Of a stretch of 64,000 nt of DNA, positions 44,087 through 52,604 are shown piece after piece. Position 1 is the first letter of the stretch. Each line of letters opens with the position of its first letter. The stretch is taken from the NCBI RefSeq assembly GCF_042656585.1, contig NZ_JBHSPG010000023.1; one strand, written 5' to 3'. The stretch comes from Thalassorhabdus alkalitolerans. Its GTDB lineage: Bacteria; Bacillota; Bacilli; Bacillales; Marinococcaceae. Made by a program: the position numbers and the translations under genes. A model generated the notes under the pieces. The model ran no database searches. It was not told the origin of the DNA and saw nothing but the letters and a program-made list of their open reading frames with translations.

Positions 44087-45595
44087 TTGAGAGAGGTTAT
44101 TTTAAATACCATCACTTTAGAAAAAAGAGCTGCAATTAAAGAAAATGGACAAGTAGCAGAAATTCTAATTGAAAGACAACAAGAAGAGCGTTTAGTAGGA
44201 AATGTCTACAAAGGCAGGGTAGTGAATGTACTCCCTGGCATGCAGGCGGCCTTTGTGGATATAGGCCGCAGTAAAAACGGATTTCTATATCGTGATGAGG
44301 TCCTTGCATATCAGCAGCTTAATGAAGAAGAGGATACAAAGAGAAAGAGAAACATCTCCGAATTTGTCCATGAGGGACAAGAAATCATTGTCCAGGTAAC
44401 GAAAGAGGAGTTTGGCACCAAAGGAGCCCGTTTGACAGGAGTGGTCTCACTTCCGGGGAAATACATTGTGTATATGCCCTCCGGCAACTATGTAGGGGTT
44501 TCTAAGAAGATGTCTGCTGAAGAAATAAGGGAAGAGTGGAGAAGACATGGACACGATATGAAAGAAGCAGAGGAAGGAATGATTATTCGTACAATCTGTG
44601 AAGGGTTAGCTATTGATGACGTGAAAGAAGACCTGGCGTATTTACGAAAAGACTGGGAAGAAATCTGTAATAGGGGCAGAGATGTTAAGCCCCCGGCTGT
44701 GCTTCATCAAGAAGGAGGCATAGTAGAAAGAATTATCAGAGACTTTCCCATTACCACTATCAGCCGTATTCTGGTTGACAATCCGGTGGACAGCCAGCAC
44801 ATCAAACATCTTCTTCGGCACGACCCAAAAGATACACACAAGGTAGAATTGTATAAAGGGACAGAGAATATATTTTCTGTGCACGGAGTAGAAAAGGAAC
44901 TTGAAAGAGCTCTCCGGAGGCAGGTATGGTTAAAAAACGGCTCCTATCTCATGATTGACCAGACAGAGGCCTTGACCGTTATTGATGTCAATACAGGAAG
45001 GTTTACTGGAAGTGACAATCTGCAGGAAACCATTAAGAAAACAAACATTGAAGCGATTAAGGAAATAACAAAGCAGCTCCGTCTAAGAGATGTATCCGGG
45101 ATTGTCATTATAGATTTTATTGATATGAAAAATGAGACAGACCAAGAGGAAGTTCTTCAGGCCTTTAAACATGCATTAAGAAAAGACCGAACGAAAACAA
45201 ACGTAGCCGGGATGACCAAGCTTGGGCTCGTTGAGATGACGAGGAAAAAAGTTAGACAGAATTTAAATGATACTCTTTCAGATCCCTGCAGTGTGTGTGT
45301 TGGGAAAGGCACAGAACCTTCTGCTGAAGCACTGGCTGCAAGAACTGATCGTCTGATTCATGAATATCGTTTCATGGAAGAGGAAGCTATGCTGTTAGAA
45401 GTGCCGGCTAAGGTTCTTTCTTTTTTAAATGATAAAAACAGCCACTACTATGTCCATGAACTGGAGAAACGGTATGGTTTTAAAATTTACCTTTCAGAAG
45501 CTCTCCCTCATATTCATGAGGAAATTCATGTGAGGCTGCTGGCAAGCGAGGAGACGGTCAAGGAGCGGGCAAAAAAATTAAAACGCAGCAAGTAA
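44087..45595 (+). CDS. rng: Ribonuclease E/G family protein
   Basis: Endoribonuclease for RNA maturation and decay. The start is TTG at 44087 (502 residues), with GGGGGCG six bases upstream, and yields REVILNTITLEKRAAI; the open frame extends upstream across the spoIVFB terminator, so an earlier start is unlikely. An S1 domain lies at about 36-115. Catalytic aspartates are in LTVIDVNTGRFTG and IVIIDFIDM. A zinc-link CSVC (CSVCVGKG) follows. B. subtilis lacks this gene here; other bacilli have it between spoIVFB and rplU. Confidence 0.95.
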   Translation: MREVILNTITLEKRAAIKENGQVAEILIERQQEERLVGNVYKGRVVNVLPGMQAAFVDIGRSKNGFLYRDEVLAYQQLNEEEDTKRKRNISEFVHEGQEIIVQVTKEEFGTKGARLTGVVSLPGKYIVYMPSGNYVGVSKKMSAEEIREEWRRHGHDMKEAEEGMIIRTICEGLAIDDVKEDLAYLRKDWEEICNRGRDVKPPAVLHQEGGIVERIIRDFPITTISRILVDNPVDSQHIKHLLRHDPKDTHKVELYKGTENIFSVHGVEKELERALRRQVWLKNGSYLMIDQTEALTVIDVNTGRFTGSDNLQETIKKTNIEAIKEITKQLRLRDVSGIVIIDFIDMKNETDQEEVLQAFKHALRKDRTKTNVAGMTKLGLVEMTRKKVRQNLNDTLSDPCSVCVGKGTEPSAEALAARTDRLIHEYRFMEEEAMLLEVPAKVLSFLNDKNSHYYVHELEKRYGFKIYLSEALPHIHEEIHVRLLASEETVKERAKKLKRSK

Positions 45596-45611
45596 GGCGT
45601 ATGATGTGATA

Positions 45612-45641
45612 TTGACATTGGAATCTTATTTGTGATATGAT
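45612..45641 (+). promoter_or_regulatory. Sigma-A promoter of rplU-prp-rpmA
   Basis: TTGACA (45612-45617), 18-base spacer, TATGAT (45636-45641), starting about 17 bases after rng. It opens the L21 leader. Confidence 0.72.
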
Positions 45642-45644
45642 CTT

Positions 45645-45745
45645 TTTTGTTAGTCGTTTGGTAAGCACCCAAACTACAACCGCACAAATGAAGGTTTTTA
45701 AGCCCGTCCAGGCACCTGCATTGGCGAGTCTGAGTATAATAGGAG
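45645..45745 (+). promoter_or_regulatory. L21 leader (ribosomal protein autoregulatory element)
   Basis: The 100-base leader before rplU contains the segment TTTAAGCCCGTCCAGGCACC and lies where the L21-type leader occurs in Firmicutes. It probably folds for L21-mediated feedback. The identity rests on position and remembered sequence, not on a structure search. Confidence 0.6.
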
Positions 45746-45753
45746 GTGCAGAA

Positions 45754-46062
45754 ATGTACGCAATCATTGAAACTGGTGGTAAACAGATCAAAGTCGAAGA
45801 AGGCCAGGAAGTTTACATCGAAAAACTGGATGCTTCTGCAGGCGAAGAAGTAACTTTTGACAAAGTATTGGTTGTTGGCGGAGATGACATGAAAGTCGGC
45901 GCTCCATTTGTAGATGGTGCCAGTGTAACTGGAAAAGTTGACAAGCATGGCCGTCAAAAGAAAGTGATCGTATGGAAGTTCAAGAAAAGAAAGAACTACC
46001 GTCGTAAGATCGGTCACCGTCAGCCATATACTAAAGTTGTAATCAACAAAATTAATGCATAA
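45754..46062 (+). CDS. rplU: 50S ribosomal protein L21
   Basis: 102 residues, usual length. The ATG at 45754 follows AGGAGGTG and gives MYAIIETGGKQIKVEEGQEV. The C-terminus GHRQPYTKVVINKI is typical. It binds 23S rRNA in the large subunit. It is followed by prp and rpmA. Confidence 0.98.
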   Translation: MYAIIETGGKQIKVEEGQEVYIEKLDASAGEEVTFDKVLVVGGDDMKVGAPFVDGASVTGKVDKHGRQKKVIVWKFKKRKNYRRKIGHRQPYTKVVINKINA

Positions 46063-46073
46063 GGGACAATCAC

Positions 46074-46418
46074 ATGATTGAAATAGTGGTTGAGCGGAAT
46101 AGCAATCATACAATTCATTCGTTTTCCATGTCGGGACATGCGGAGTCAGGTCCTTATGGACAAGATATTGTCTGTGCAGGCGCTTCTGCAGTCTCCCTTG
46201 GAGCGGTGAATGGAATTTCCGCCTTATGCAATATTGAATTAGATGTGGATATGAGTGACAATGGGGGATATCTCCGCTGCACGGTTCCGTCTCATGTAAG
46301 CGGGCGTGTATTTGAGGATGTCCAGCTTCTATTAGAAGGAATGCTGGTGTCTCTTCACTCCATTGCCGAAGAATACGGCGATTACATGACTATTGCTGAA
46401 AATCAAGGAGGTGAATGA
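46074..46418 (+). CDS. prp: Ribosomal-processing cysteine protease Prp (YsxB)
   Basis: Cleaves the N-terminal extension of L27 in Firmicutes. It has 114 residues, with catalytic H22 (GHAESGPYGQ) and C34 (DIVCAGASAVS). It lies between its substrate gene rpmA and rplU. The rpmA ATG begins two bases after its stop. L27 here does carry the extension, so the pair is functional on paper. Confidence 0.95.
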   Translation: MIEIVVERNSNHTIHSFSMSGHAESGPYGQDIVCAGASAVSLGAVNGISALCNIELDVDMSDNGGYLRCTVPSHVSGRVFEDVQLLLEGMLVSLHSIAEEYGDYMTIAENQGGE

Positions 46419-46419
46419 C

Positions 46420-46704
46420 ATGTTGAAAATGAATCTTCAGTTCTTCGCTCAGAAAAAAGGGGTAGGTAGTACAAAGAACGGTCGTGACTCTATCTCTAAG
46501 CGTCTTGGAACCAAGCGTGGAGACGGCCAATTTGTAACTGGCGGCTCTATCCTAGTTCGCCAAAGAGGAACGCGTATCTACCCAGGTACAAACGTTGGCA
46601 TCGGCGGTGACGACACGTTGTTCTCAAAAGTAGACGGCGTTGTGAAGTTTGAGCGTCTTGGTAAAAAGCGCAAACAAGTAAGCGTATATCCAAAAGAAGC
46701 ATAA
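46420..46704 (+). CDS. rpmA: 50S ribosomal protein L27 with cleavable N-terminal extension
   Basis: 94 residues from the ATG at 46420, with AAGGAGGTG seven bases upstream (partly inside prp). The N-terminus MLKMNLQFFAQKKG carries the Prp cleavage sequence; cleavage is expected between F9 and A10, exposing AQKKGVGS near the peptidyl-transferase centre. The remainder (STKNGRDSISKRLGTKRGDG) is typical L27. Confidence 0.98.
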   Translation: MLKMNLQFFAQKKGVGSTKNGRDSISKRLGTKRGDGQFVTGGSILVRQRGTRIYPGTNVGIGGDDTLFSKVDGVVKFERLGKKRKQVSVYPKEA

Positions 46705-46714
46705 GCAGAAAGAA

Positions 46715-46748
46715 ACTCTCGGTCTAGTAATAGACCGGGAGTTTTTTT
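46715..46748 (+). terminator. Intrinsic terminator of rplU-prp-rpmA
   Basis: Arms ACTCTCGGTCTA (46715-46726) and TAGACCGGGAGT (46731-46742), four-base loop, followed by TTTTTT. It ends the unit before any spo0B-obg, which would follow here in B. subtilis. Confidence 0.9.
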
Positions 46749-46879
46749 ATAGAACTTTTTTGTTAAAGCGAGGGGAGAGAACAGTGCAAAGCAGAAGGCA
46801 GCGTGTTGAGACAAAAAGCAGCTGAAAAAGGTACAATGGAATCAGGGAGATTATGAAAAGAATAACTGGGAGGTAAGCA

Positions 46880-47620
46880 ATGAAAATTACGGTTATTGGG
46901 TACTGGCATGGCTATCCGGGGGCCGGAGAAGCAACCTCTGGATATTTATTTGAAGAAGAAGGATACAAAATGCTGGTAGACTGTGGAAGTGGCGTTGTTT
47001 CATCTTTGCAACAGTATATTGACTTAAAAGACCTGGATAGTGTAGTTCTTTCTCATTACCATAATGACCATATCGCAGACATTGGAGTCCTGCATTATCA
47101 CAGAGTTCTATCTTATTATGGAGAAGGGTTTGAGAAACCATTAACCATATATGGGCACCAGGAAGATTCACAAGGATTTTCTGCTCTCTCCTATAAAAAT
47201 CTGGCTGCCGCTTTTCCATACACAGATCAGGCACCTTTAATGGCAGGCCCTTTTACAATTACTTTTGTGAAAACTTCTCATCCCGTAGCTTGTTACGGCA
47301 TGCGCATTTCCACAGAAAAGGGTTCTGTATTTTACACAGCGGATACAGGATATATGCCCGCTCTTGCTTCCCATGCACAGCACTGTGACCTTATGATAGC
47401 TGAATGCAGCCTGTTTGCCGGACAAGACGGAACAGCAGCTGGCCACATGAACAGTCATGAAGCAGGAAAACTGGCAGATGCTGCGAAAGCAAAAGAACTT
47501 TTACTTACTCATCTTCCCCACTTTGGAAACCATAAGCAGCTGGTAAGTGAAGCGAAGGAATATTTTCAAGGCAATGTTGAAACTGCGCATGCTGGCTGGA
47601 AAAAAACAATCGAACAATAA
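46880..47620 (+). CDS. Metallo-beta-lactamase-fold hydrolase (YhfI-like)
   Basis: 246-residue cytoplasmic MBL-fold protein. The zinc motif is SHYHNDHIADIG (HxHxDH type), with further ligands in KTSHPVACYGM, YTADTGYM and LLTHLPHFG. There is no signal peptide. It resembles B. subtilis YhfI and RNase Z-like small hydrolases; the substrate is unknown. A TGGGAGG site precedes the ATG, and it is monocistronic with its own terminator. Confidence 0.85.
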   Translation: MKITVIGYWHGYPGAGEATSGYLFEEEGYKMLVDCGSGVVSSLQQYIDLKDLDSVVLSHYHNDHIADIGVLHYHRVLSYYGEGFEKPLTIYGHQEDSQGFSALSYKNLAAAFPYTDQAPLMAGPFTITFVKTSHPVACYGMRISTEKGSVFYTADTGYMPALASHAQHCDLMIAECSLFAGQDGTAAGHMNSHEAGKLADAAKAKELLLTHLPHFGNHKQLVSEAKEYFQGNVETAHAGWKKTIEQ

Positions 47621-47628
47621 ACAAGGCA

Positions 47629-47662
47629 AGAAGCTTCCTGAATATACAGGGAGCTTTTTTTA
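47629..47662 (+). terminator. Intrinsic terminator of the MBL-fold gene
   Basis: AAGCTTCCTG (47631-47640) and CAGGGAGCTT (47647-47656), followed by TTTTT. Confidence 0.85.
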
Positions 47663-47778
47663 GTGCACTGCTGAAGAGGAGGACTATTACGGGGATAATT
47701 TCTAACTATTAAACTGACAATGAGATAAATATAAAAAGTTTGAATTGTAAATTTCTTTTTAATAAATTAATAGATTTC

Positions 47779-47832
47779 TTTGCGCAATCTTTACAATTTC
47801 ACAATATCTCCTTTACGAAGCTTCCCTATAAT
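47779..47832 (+). promoter_or_regulatory. Candidate Pho-box and -10 of the pst operon
   Basis: TTTGCG (47779), TTTACA (47790), a poor box (47801) and TTTACG (47812) recur every 11 bases, the spacing of PhoP TT(A/C/T)ACA repeats. TATAAT (47827-47832) follows and no -35 is present, as in PhoP-activated promoters. Confidence 0.5.
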
Positions 47833-47909
47833 TGCAATTGTGAGCGATAGATACATAAATCGTGAGACAAAGAACATACCTATTGGGAGAAAAGGGAGGA
47901 AATTGACAG

Positions 47910-48938
47910 ATGAACACTAAGAAATGGTTATCAGTTCTTTTACTAGCAGCAGCTATACCGGCTGTAGCAGCTTGTGGAGAAGGAGAAGAAGGGGGAACTT
48001 CTGAGGAGGCTGCCACGAGTGGGGCGGAAGAAACAGATGGTAATAACACAGAAGAAAATAATAACGAAGCTGGTGAAGAACTTAGCGGTACCGTTGCAAT
48101 TGATGGATCTGGCACCGTATACCCCTTAATGGCTCGGATTGCTGAAGAGTTTATGATAAATGAACAGGAAGGTGTAAGTGTGGAAGTCAGCCGCGCAGGA
48201 ACAAGCGCGGGCATGCAAAGGTTTGTGAACGGTGAAACCGACTTATCAAATGCTTCCCGTGAAATTAGAGAGGAAGAAATTGAGGAACTAGAAGCAAACG
48301 GTATTGAATCGAGAGAATACAAGGTAGCGTTAGATGGATTAACGATTGTTATCCATCCAGATAATGACTGGGCAAATGAAATGACAGAAGAAGAAATTAA
48401 AGAAATTTTTGTTACAGGAAATATCACTGAGAGTGATGAGATCATGTGGTCTGACATTCGCTCTGACTGGCCTGATGAACAGGTAAATTTCTATGGCCCG
48501 AATGAGAACCATGGAACCAACGAATTTTTTGTAGAAGAGATTATTGATGAGCAGGATCTTGTCCAGACAATCAACCTTCAACAAGAGTATTCTACCCTTG
48601 TCACTTTAATTTCCGAGGATGAGAACGCCATTGGCTTCTTCGGCTATGGGTATTATGCGAATAATACAGATGAGCTTGAAGCAGTTGCAATTGACTTTGG
48701 AGACGGCCCGGTAGAGCCTTCTTTGGATACAATCGAAGAAGATGGGGAGTACGGACCATTTACCCGGCCTGTTTTTACAAATCTAAGTATTAACTCTGCA
48801 CAAGAAAAGCCAGAAGTAAAAGCATTCGCTGAATATGTATTTGAAGTAGCCGATGATTTGGCTGGTGACACTGGATTTGCTCCTCTTCCAGAGGAAGAGC
48901 TCAATGAACAGCTTGAAGATGTACAATCTATTCAATAA
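47910..48938 (+). CDS. pstS: Phosphate ABC transporter substrate-binding lipoprotein PstS
   Basis: Extracellular phosphate-binding lipoprotein. It has 342 residues. The signal peptide ends in AVAAC with the lipidated cysteine at C22, followed by a Glu/Asn/Thr-rich linker. Phosphate-binding loops are visible as IDGSGTVYPL, SRAGTSAGMQRF and GPNENHGTNEFF. It heads pstSCAB-phoU and has a possible Pho-box upstream. A hairpin after the stop separates it from pstC. Confidence 0.95.
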   Translation: MNTKKWLSVLLLAAAIPAVAACGEGEEGGTSEEAATSGAEETDGNNTEENNNEAGEELSGTVAIDGSGTVYPLMARIAEEFMINEQEGVSVEVSRAGTSAGMQRFVNGETDLSNASREIREEEIEELEANGIESREYKVALDGLTIVIHPDNDWANEMTEEEIKEIFVTGNITESDEIMWSDIRSDWPDEQVNFYGPNENHGTNEFFVEEIIDEQDLVQTINLQQEYSTLVTLISEDENAIGFFGYGYYANNTDELEAVAIDFGDGPVEPSLDTIEEDGEYGPFTRPVFTNLSINSAQEKPEVKAFAEYVFEVADDLAGDTGFAPLPEEELNEQLEDVQSIQ

Positions 48939-48955
48939 GGTTTCCTAAGGAAAAG

Positions 48956-48990
48956 CAGATGAGAAGCAGCTTTGCTTTTCATCTGTTTAT
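48956..48990 (+). terminator. Hairpin between pstS and pstC
   Basis: CAGATGAGAAGCA (48956-48968) pairs with TGCTTTTCATCTG (48973-48985), one mismatch, followed by TTTAT only. It is a partial terminator or mRNA-end stabiliser that would keep pstS above pstCAB. Confidence 0.7.
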
Positions 48991-49038
48991 AAATATTCTC
49001 AAAAGGTGACGGTTCGTTGTGAAAGGAGGCAGCTGCTT

Positions 49039-49974
49039 GTGCTAAAGACATCAAACGTGCAAGATATCATTAAAAATAAAAAACAGTCCAAAAATGCGTT
49101 AAGAATCGTTGAAAAAACGATTCCAGTATTATTATTTGCAGCTGCATTTGTATCGGTAATCACTACTGTAGGAATTGTTTTTACTCTTATAGGGGAAACA
49201 ATCATGTTTTTTAGAGAGGTATCATTTTTCGAATTTTATTCAGGAACGGTATTGAGGCCCCTTAGCCCGGTTGATCCCCAATTTAGTATACTCCCTTTAA
49301 TCATGGGGACGTTGATGACTACTCTAATAGCTGTCCTGGTGGCTGTGCCGATTGGCCTGACTACGGCTATTTATTTAAGCGAATATGCTTCGAAGAGAGC
49401 AAGAAAAGTGTTGAAGCCAATGATTGAAGTTTTAGCAGGAATACCAACAATTGTTTATGGTTTCTTTGCCTTTACATTCGTGACTCCAGTCTTAAGAGAT
49501 GTCATTCCAGGACTATCAGCTACCAATGCGTTAAGCCCGGGCATCGTCATGGGAATAATGATCATCCCACTTGTGGCTTCTCTTTCTGAAGATGCTATGA
49601 ATTCTGTGCCGAATTCCATGAGAGAAGGGGCAATGGCGTTAGGTGCCACCCAATTAGAAGTGACGTTTCGTGTTGTTATTCCTGCTGCAATTTCAGGCAT
49701 TATTGCCTCCTTTGTCTTGGGCATTTCCAGAGCGATTGGCGAGACAATGATTGTTACGATTGCAAGCGGGAGTTCTAAAAATTTTACCTTTGATATCACC
49801 CAATCCATGCAGACAATGACGGCTTATATTGTAGAAGTTACCAGTGGAGATGCGGCAGCGGGTACTCCTATCTACTACAGTATTTATGCAGTGGCCATGA
49901 CGTTATTCGTTTTTACTTTGACCATGAATATGCTTGCAAGATACATCAGCAAGAGATTCAGGGAGGTGTATTAA
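49039..49974 (+). CDS. pstC: Phosphate ABC transporter permease PstC
   Basis: Membrane permease subunit with six helices. The start is GTG at 49039 (311 residues), because AAAGGAGG at 49022-49029 lies nine bases upstream. The EAA loop region is EGAMALGATQLEVTFRVVIP, and the first helix is VLLFAAAFVSVITTVGIVFT. It pairs with PstA. Confidence 0.95.
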   Translation: MLKTSNVQDIIKNKKQSKNALRIVEKTIPVLLFAAAFVSVITTVGIVFTLIGETIMFFREVSFFEFYSGTVLRPLSPVDPQFSILPLIMGTLMTTLIAVLVAVPIGLTTAIYLSEYASKRARKVLKPMIEVLAGIPTIVYGFFAFTFVTPVLRDVIPGLSATNALSPGIVMGIMIIPLVASLSEDAMNSVPNSMREGAMALGATQLEVTFRVVIPAAISGIIASFVLGISRAIGETMIVTIASGSSKNFTFDITQSMQTMTAYIVEVTSGDAAAGTPIYYSIYAVAMTLFVFTLTMNMLARYISKRFREVY

Positions 49975-49978
49975 GCAA

Positions 49979-50893
49979 TTGAGCATGAAGCAGCCAGAAA
50001 TGAAACAAGAGGAATATATTGATCTTGACCTTGTAAACCGGAAAATGAACAAGCGTCTCATGTTGAATAAAGCAGTAAAGTACTTGTTCCTGGTTTCTAC
50101 ATTTATAGGGCTGGTCGTCCTGGCTATTCTGTTATATCGCGTAGCTATGGACAGCGCAGGCTGGATTGATTGGCAGTTTTTAACTGACAGACTTTCATCA
50201 AATCCGGAGATTGCCGGGATCAGAGGGGCTATTACAGGGACTTTATGGCTGATGCTTATAGTGGGACCTGTAACTATGATACTTGGCATAAGTACTGCCA
50301 TTTATTTAGAAGAGTACGCCAAAAGGGGTCGTCTTCATTCTTTTATCCAAACCAACATTGCTAATTTAGCAGGTGTCCCCTCTATTGTTTTTGGTATTTT
50401 AGGACTTACTGTATTTGTAAGAATGTTTGGCTTTGGGGCTAGCGTCATAGCTGGTGCTTTAACGATGTCTCTCCTTGTTCTGCCAATTGTCGTAGTGTCC
50501 GCTCAGGAAGCCATTCGCTCTGTGCCAGGCTTTCTGCGTGAAGCGTCTTACGGGATGGGGGCAACAAAGTGGCAGACGATAAAGAATGTAGTACTTCCTG
50601 CTTCCATACCTGGGATTGCAACAGGAGTAATCCTTGCACTTTCCCGAGCTATAGGGGAGACAGCACCACTTGTCGTCCTGGGTATTCCTGCCTTGTTAAT
50701 TCCTGTACCATCGGGACCAATGGACAACTTTACAGCTCTGCCAATGCAAATATATTACTGGACGATTGATGCTGTGCTGGTTCATGAATACGCGAACTTA
50801 GCTGCAGCTACGATCGTTGTCCTGCTTCTCGTTTTGTTTATATTAAATTCTCTGGCAATCCTCATTCGGGCAAAGTTTCAAAAGCGATATTAA
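49979..50893 (+). CDS. pstA: Phosphate ABC transporter permease PstA
   Basis: Second permease subunit. The start is TTG at 49979 (304 residues), ten bases after GGGAGGTG; the ATG at 49985 is an alternative. Six membrane helices; the EAA loop is REASYGMGATKWQTIKNVVL. It begins four bases after pstC. Confidence 0.95.
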   Translation: MSMKQPEMKQEEYIDLDLVNRKMNKRLMLNKAVKYLFLVSTFIGLVVLAILLYRVAMDSAGWIDWQFLTDRLSSNPEIAGIRGAITGTLWLMLIVGPVTMILGISTAIYLEEYAKRGRLHSFIQTNIANLAGVPSIVFGILGLTVFVRMFGFGASVIAGALTMSLLVLPIVVVSAQEAIRSVPGFLREASYGMGATKWQTIKNVVLPASIPGIATGVILALSRAIGETAPLVVLGIPALLIPVPSGPMDNFTALPMQIYYWTIDAVLVHEYANLAAATIVVLLLVLFILNSLAILIRAKFQKRY

Positions 50894-50915
50894 TTTTTAA
50901 GGAGACTGATTGATC

Positions 50916-51746
50916 ATGGCTACAACCTTACGGAAAAACCGTGAAATTAAAATTGAGAATAAGCTAAATGAAGAGCCGGTGTCGAAGGATAACAAAGTGA
51001 TATATGATACAAGAGGACTAAATTTATGGTACGGGGAGACTCAGGCATTAAAAAACATTGACCTGCCGATTCAGGAAAATCATGTAACAGCGATTATCGG
51101 TCCATCAGGATGCGGAAAATCTACGTATATTAAAACATTAAACAGAATGGTTGAACTTGTCCCTAGTGTGAGAACCACAGGTGAAATCCTTTACAGGGGC
51201 AAGAATATTTTTGAGCGCTCTTACCGGGTAGAAGAGCTTCGCACCCGTGTAGGAATGGTGTTTCAAAAGCCAAATCCATTCCCAAAATCTATTTTTGAAA
51301 ACGTGGCTTACGGGCCGAAGGTGCATGGAATTAGAGATAAAAAAATTCTTAAGGATATTGTGGAGAAAAGCTTAAAAGGAGCGGCAATTTGGGAAGAAGT
51401 GAAGGATCGATTAAACGAAAATGCTTATGGATTATCAGGCGGCCAGCAGCAGAGGTTATGTATTGCAAGGTGCCTGGCTATTGAACCGGATGTTATTTTA
51501 ATGGACGAACCAACATCAGCGTTGGATCCAAAATCTACTCTTAAAGTAGAAGAGCTTGTACAGGAGCTAAAGAAAAATTACTCCATTGTTATAGTCACCC
51601 ATAATATGCAGCAGGCGGCTCGTATTTCTGATAAAACAGCCTTTTTCCTAAATGGAGAAGTGGTAGAGTTTGACCAGACAGACAGAGTGTTTTCCACTCC
51701 TCAAGATTTACGTACTGAAGATTATATTACAGGCCGTTTTGGATAA
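50916..51746 (+). CDS. pstB: Phosphate ABC transporter ATPase PstB
   Basis: ATP-binding subunit. The ATG at 50916 (276 residues) follows AAGGAG by 11 bases. Walker A IIGPSGCGKSTYIKTLNR, signature LSGGQQQRLCIAR, Walker B VILMDEPTSALDP. The N-terminal 25 residues before the ABC core are charged. It is 22 bases after pstA. Confidence 0.96.
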   Translation: MATTLRKNREIKIENKLNEEPVSKDNKVIYDTRGLNLWYGETQALKNIDLPIQENHVTAIIGPSGCGKSTYIKTLNRMVELVPSVRTTGEILYRGKNIFERSYRVEELRTRVGMVFQKPNPFPKSIFENVAYGPKVHGIRDKKILKDIVEKSLKGAAIWEEVKDRLNENAYGLSGGQQQRLCIARCLAIEPDVILMDEPTSALDPKSTLKVEELVQELKKNYSIVIVTHNMQQAARISDKTAFFLNGEVVEFDQTDRVFSTPQDLRTEDYITGRFG

Positions 51747-51765
51747 AAGAAAGTGAGGGGCAGAA

Positions 51766-52419
51766 ATGGGTGTGAGAGAGCATTATATAAAAGAGCTGGA
51801 GAATTTACGGTCTACCATTTTAGAAATGGGTGAACTCGCAACTGACGCTTTTGAGCAAGTGATTTACGCCTTGCGTAATAATGACCAGATTATGACTGAA
51901 TATGTGATATCCAGTGACTACATTATTAATAAAAAGGAAACATCGATTAATGAAACAGTTACTCTTATGATTGCAAAACAGCAGCCTGTAGCAAGCGACT
52001 TGCGATCGGTGATTGTCGCACTGAAAATTTCCAGTGACCTTGAACGAGTAGGGGACTTGGCAGTAGATATGGCCAAAGGAGGAAAGCGCCTAAAAAAAGG
52101 AGCTTTAACAGACGAAAGAATAGAGTTATGTGTCCTTGCAGAACAAGCGTGCGACATGCTTAAGAAAGCCTTGCGTGCATACAATGAAGGAAATGTTCTT
52201 GCAGCCCAAAGAATAGCACAGGAAGATGACTTAATTGATACGAAGTATGCTTTATTTATTCGAAATCTATTTCAGCTTGTCCCTAACACAGGAATAGTTG
52301 AGGAAGTCACACAGTTAGCATTTATTGGCCGGTACATTGAGAGAATTGCTGACTATGCAACAAATATTGCTGAGTGGATTGTTTATGAGGCAAACGGAAA
52401 GTATTTCGACCTTAATTAA
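51766..52419 (+). CDS. phoU: Phosphate-transport regulator PhoU
   Basis: 217-residue protein of two three-helix bundles that restrains Pst and the Pho regulon when phosphate is plentiful. Family segments DLRSVIVALKISSDLERVGDLA and IGRYIERIADYATNIAEW are both present, with the metal-binding acidic residues. It closes the pst operon. Confidence 0.95.
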   Translation: MGVREHYIKELENLRSTILEMGELATDAFEQVIYALRNNDQIMTEYVISSDYIINKKETSINETVTLMIAKQQPVASDLRSVIVALKISSDLERVGDLAVDMAKGGKRLKKGALTDERIELCVLAEQACDMLKKALRAYNEGNVLAAQRIAQEDDLIDTKYALFIRNLFQLVPNTGIVEEVTQLAFIGRYIERIADYATNIAEWIVYEANGKYFDLN

Positions 52420-52474
52420 AAAGAGACAGAAAAAAGTGGAAATCTTATAGTGTCTTTTGTGTCTCCTCTTTTAT
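52418..52474 (+). terminator. Probable terminator of pstSCAB-phoU
   Basis: AAAAAGAGACA and TGTCTCCTCTTTT pair with one bulge across a loop of about 31 bases, ending T-rich. The long loop lowers confidence. Confidence 0.5.
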
Positions 52475-52528
52475 CTCTCTATTGTATGACGGTTTTGCAA
52501 ACAAATGATAAAATTCGTCGTTAATAGT

Positions 52529-52556
52529 TTGTCTTCCTTCTAACTTGTATTATAAT
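52529..52556 (+). promoter_or_regulatory. Promoter of the YisL-type gene
   Basis: TTGTCT (52529-52534), 16-base spacer, TATAAT (52551-52556), 49 bases before the ATG. Confidence 0.6.
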
Positions 52557-52604
52557 GAAGCAGGGTAATTACTTACACTTACATACATTACAGGAGGAAG
52601 AAAC

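Noticed and set aside
47835..47845. AATTGTGAGCG, identical to the left half of the lac operator
   Set aside because: An 11-base chance match; the other half-site is absent and no LacI-type regulator is near.
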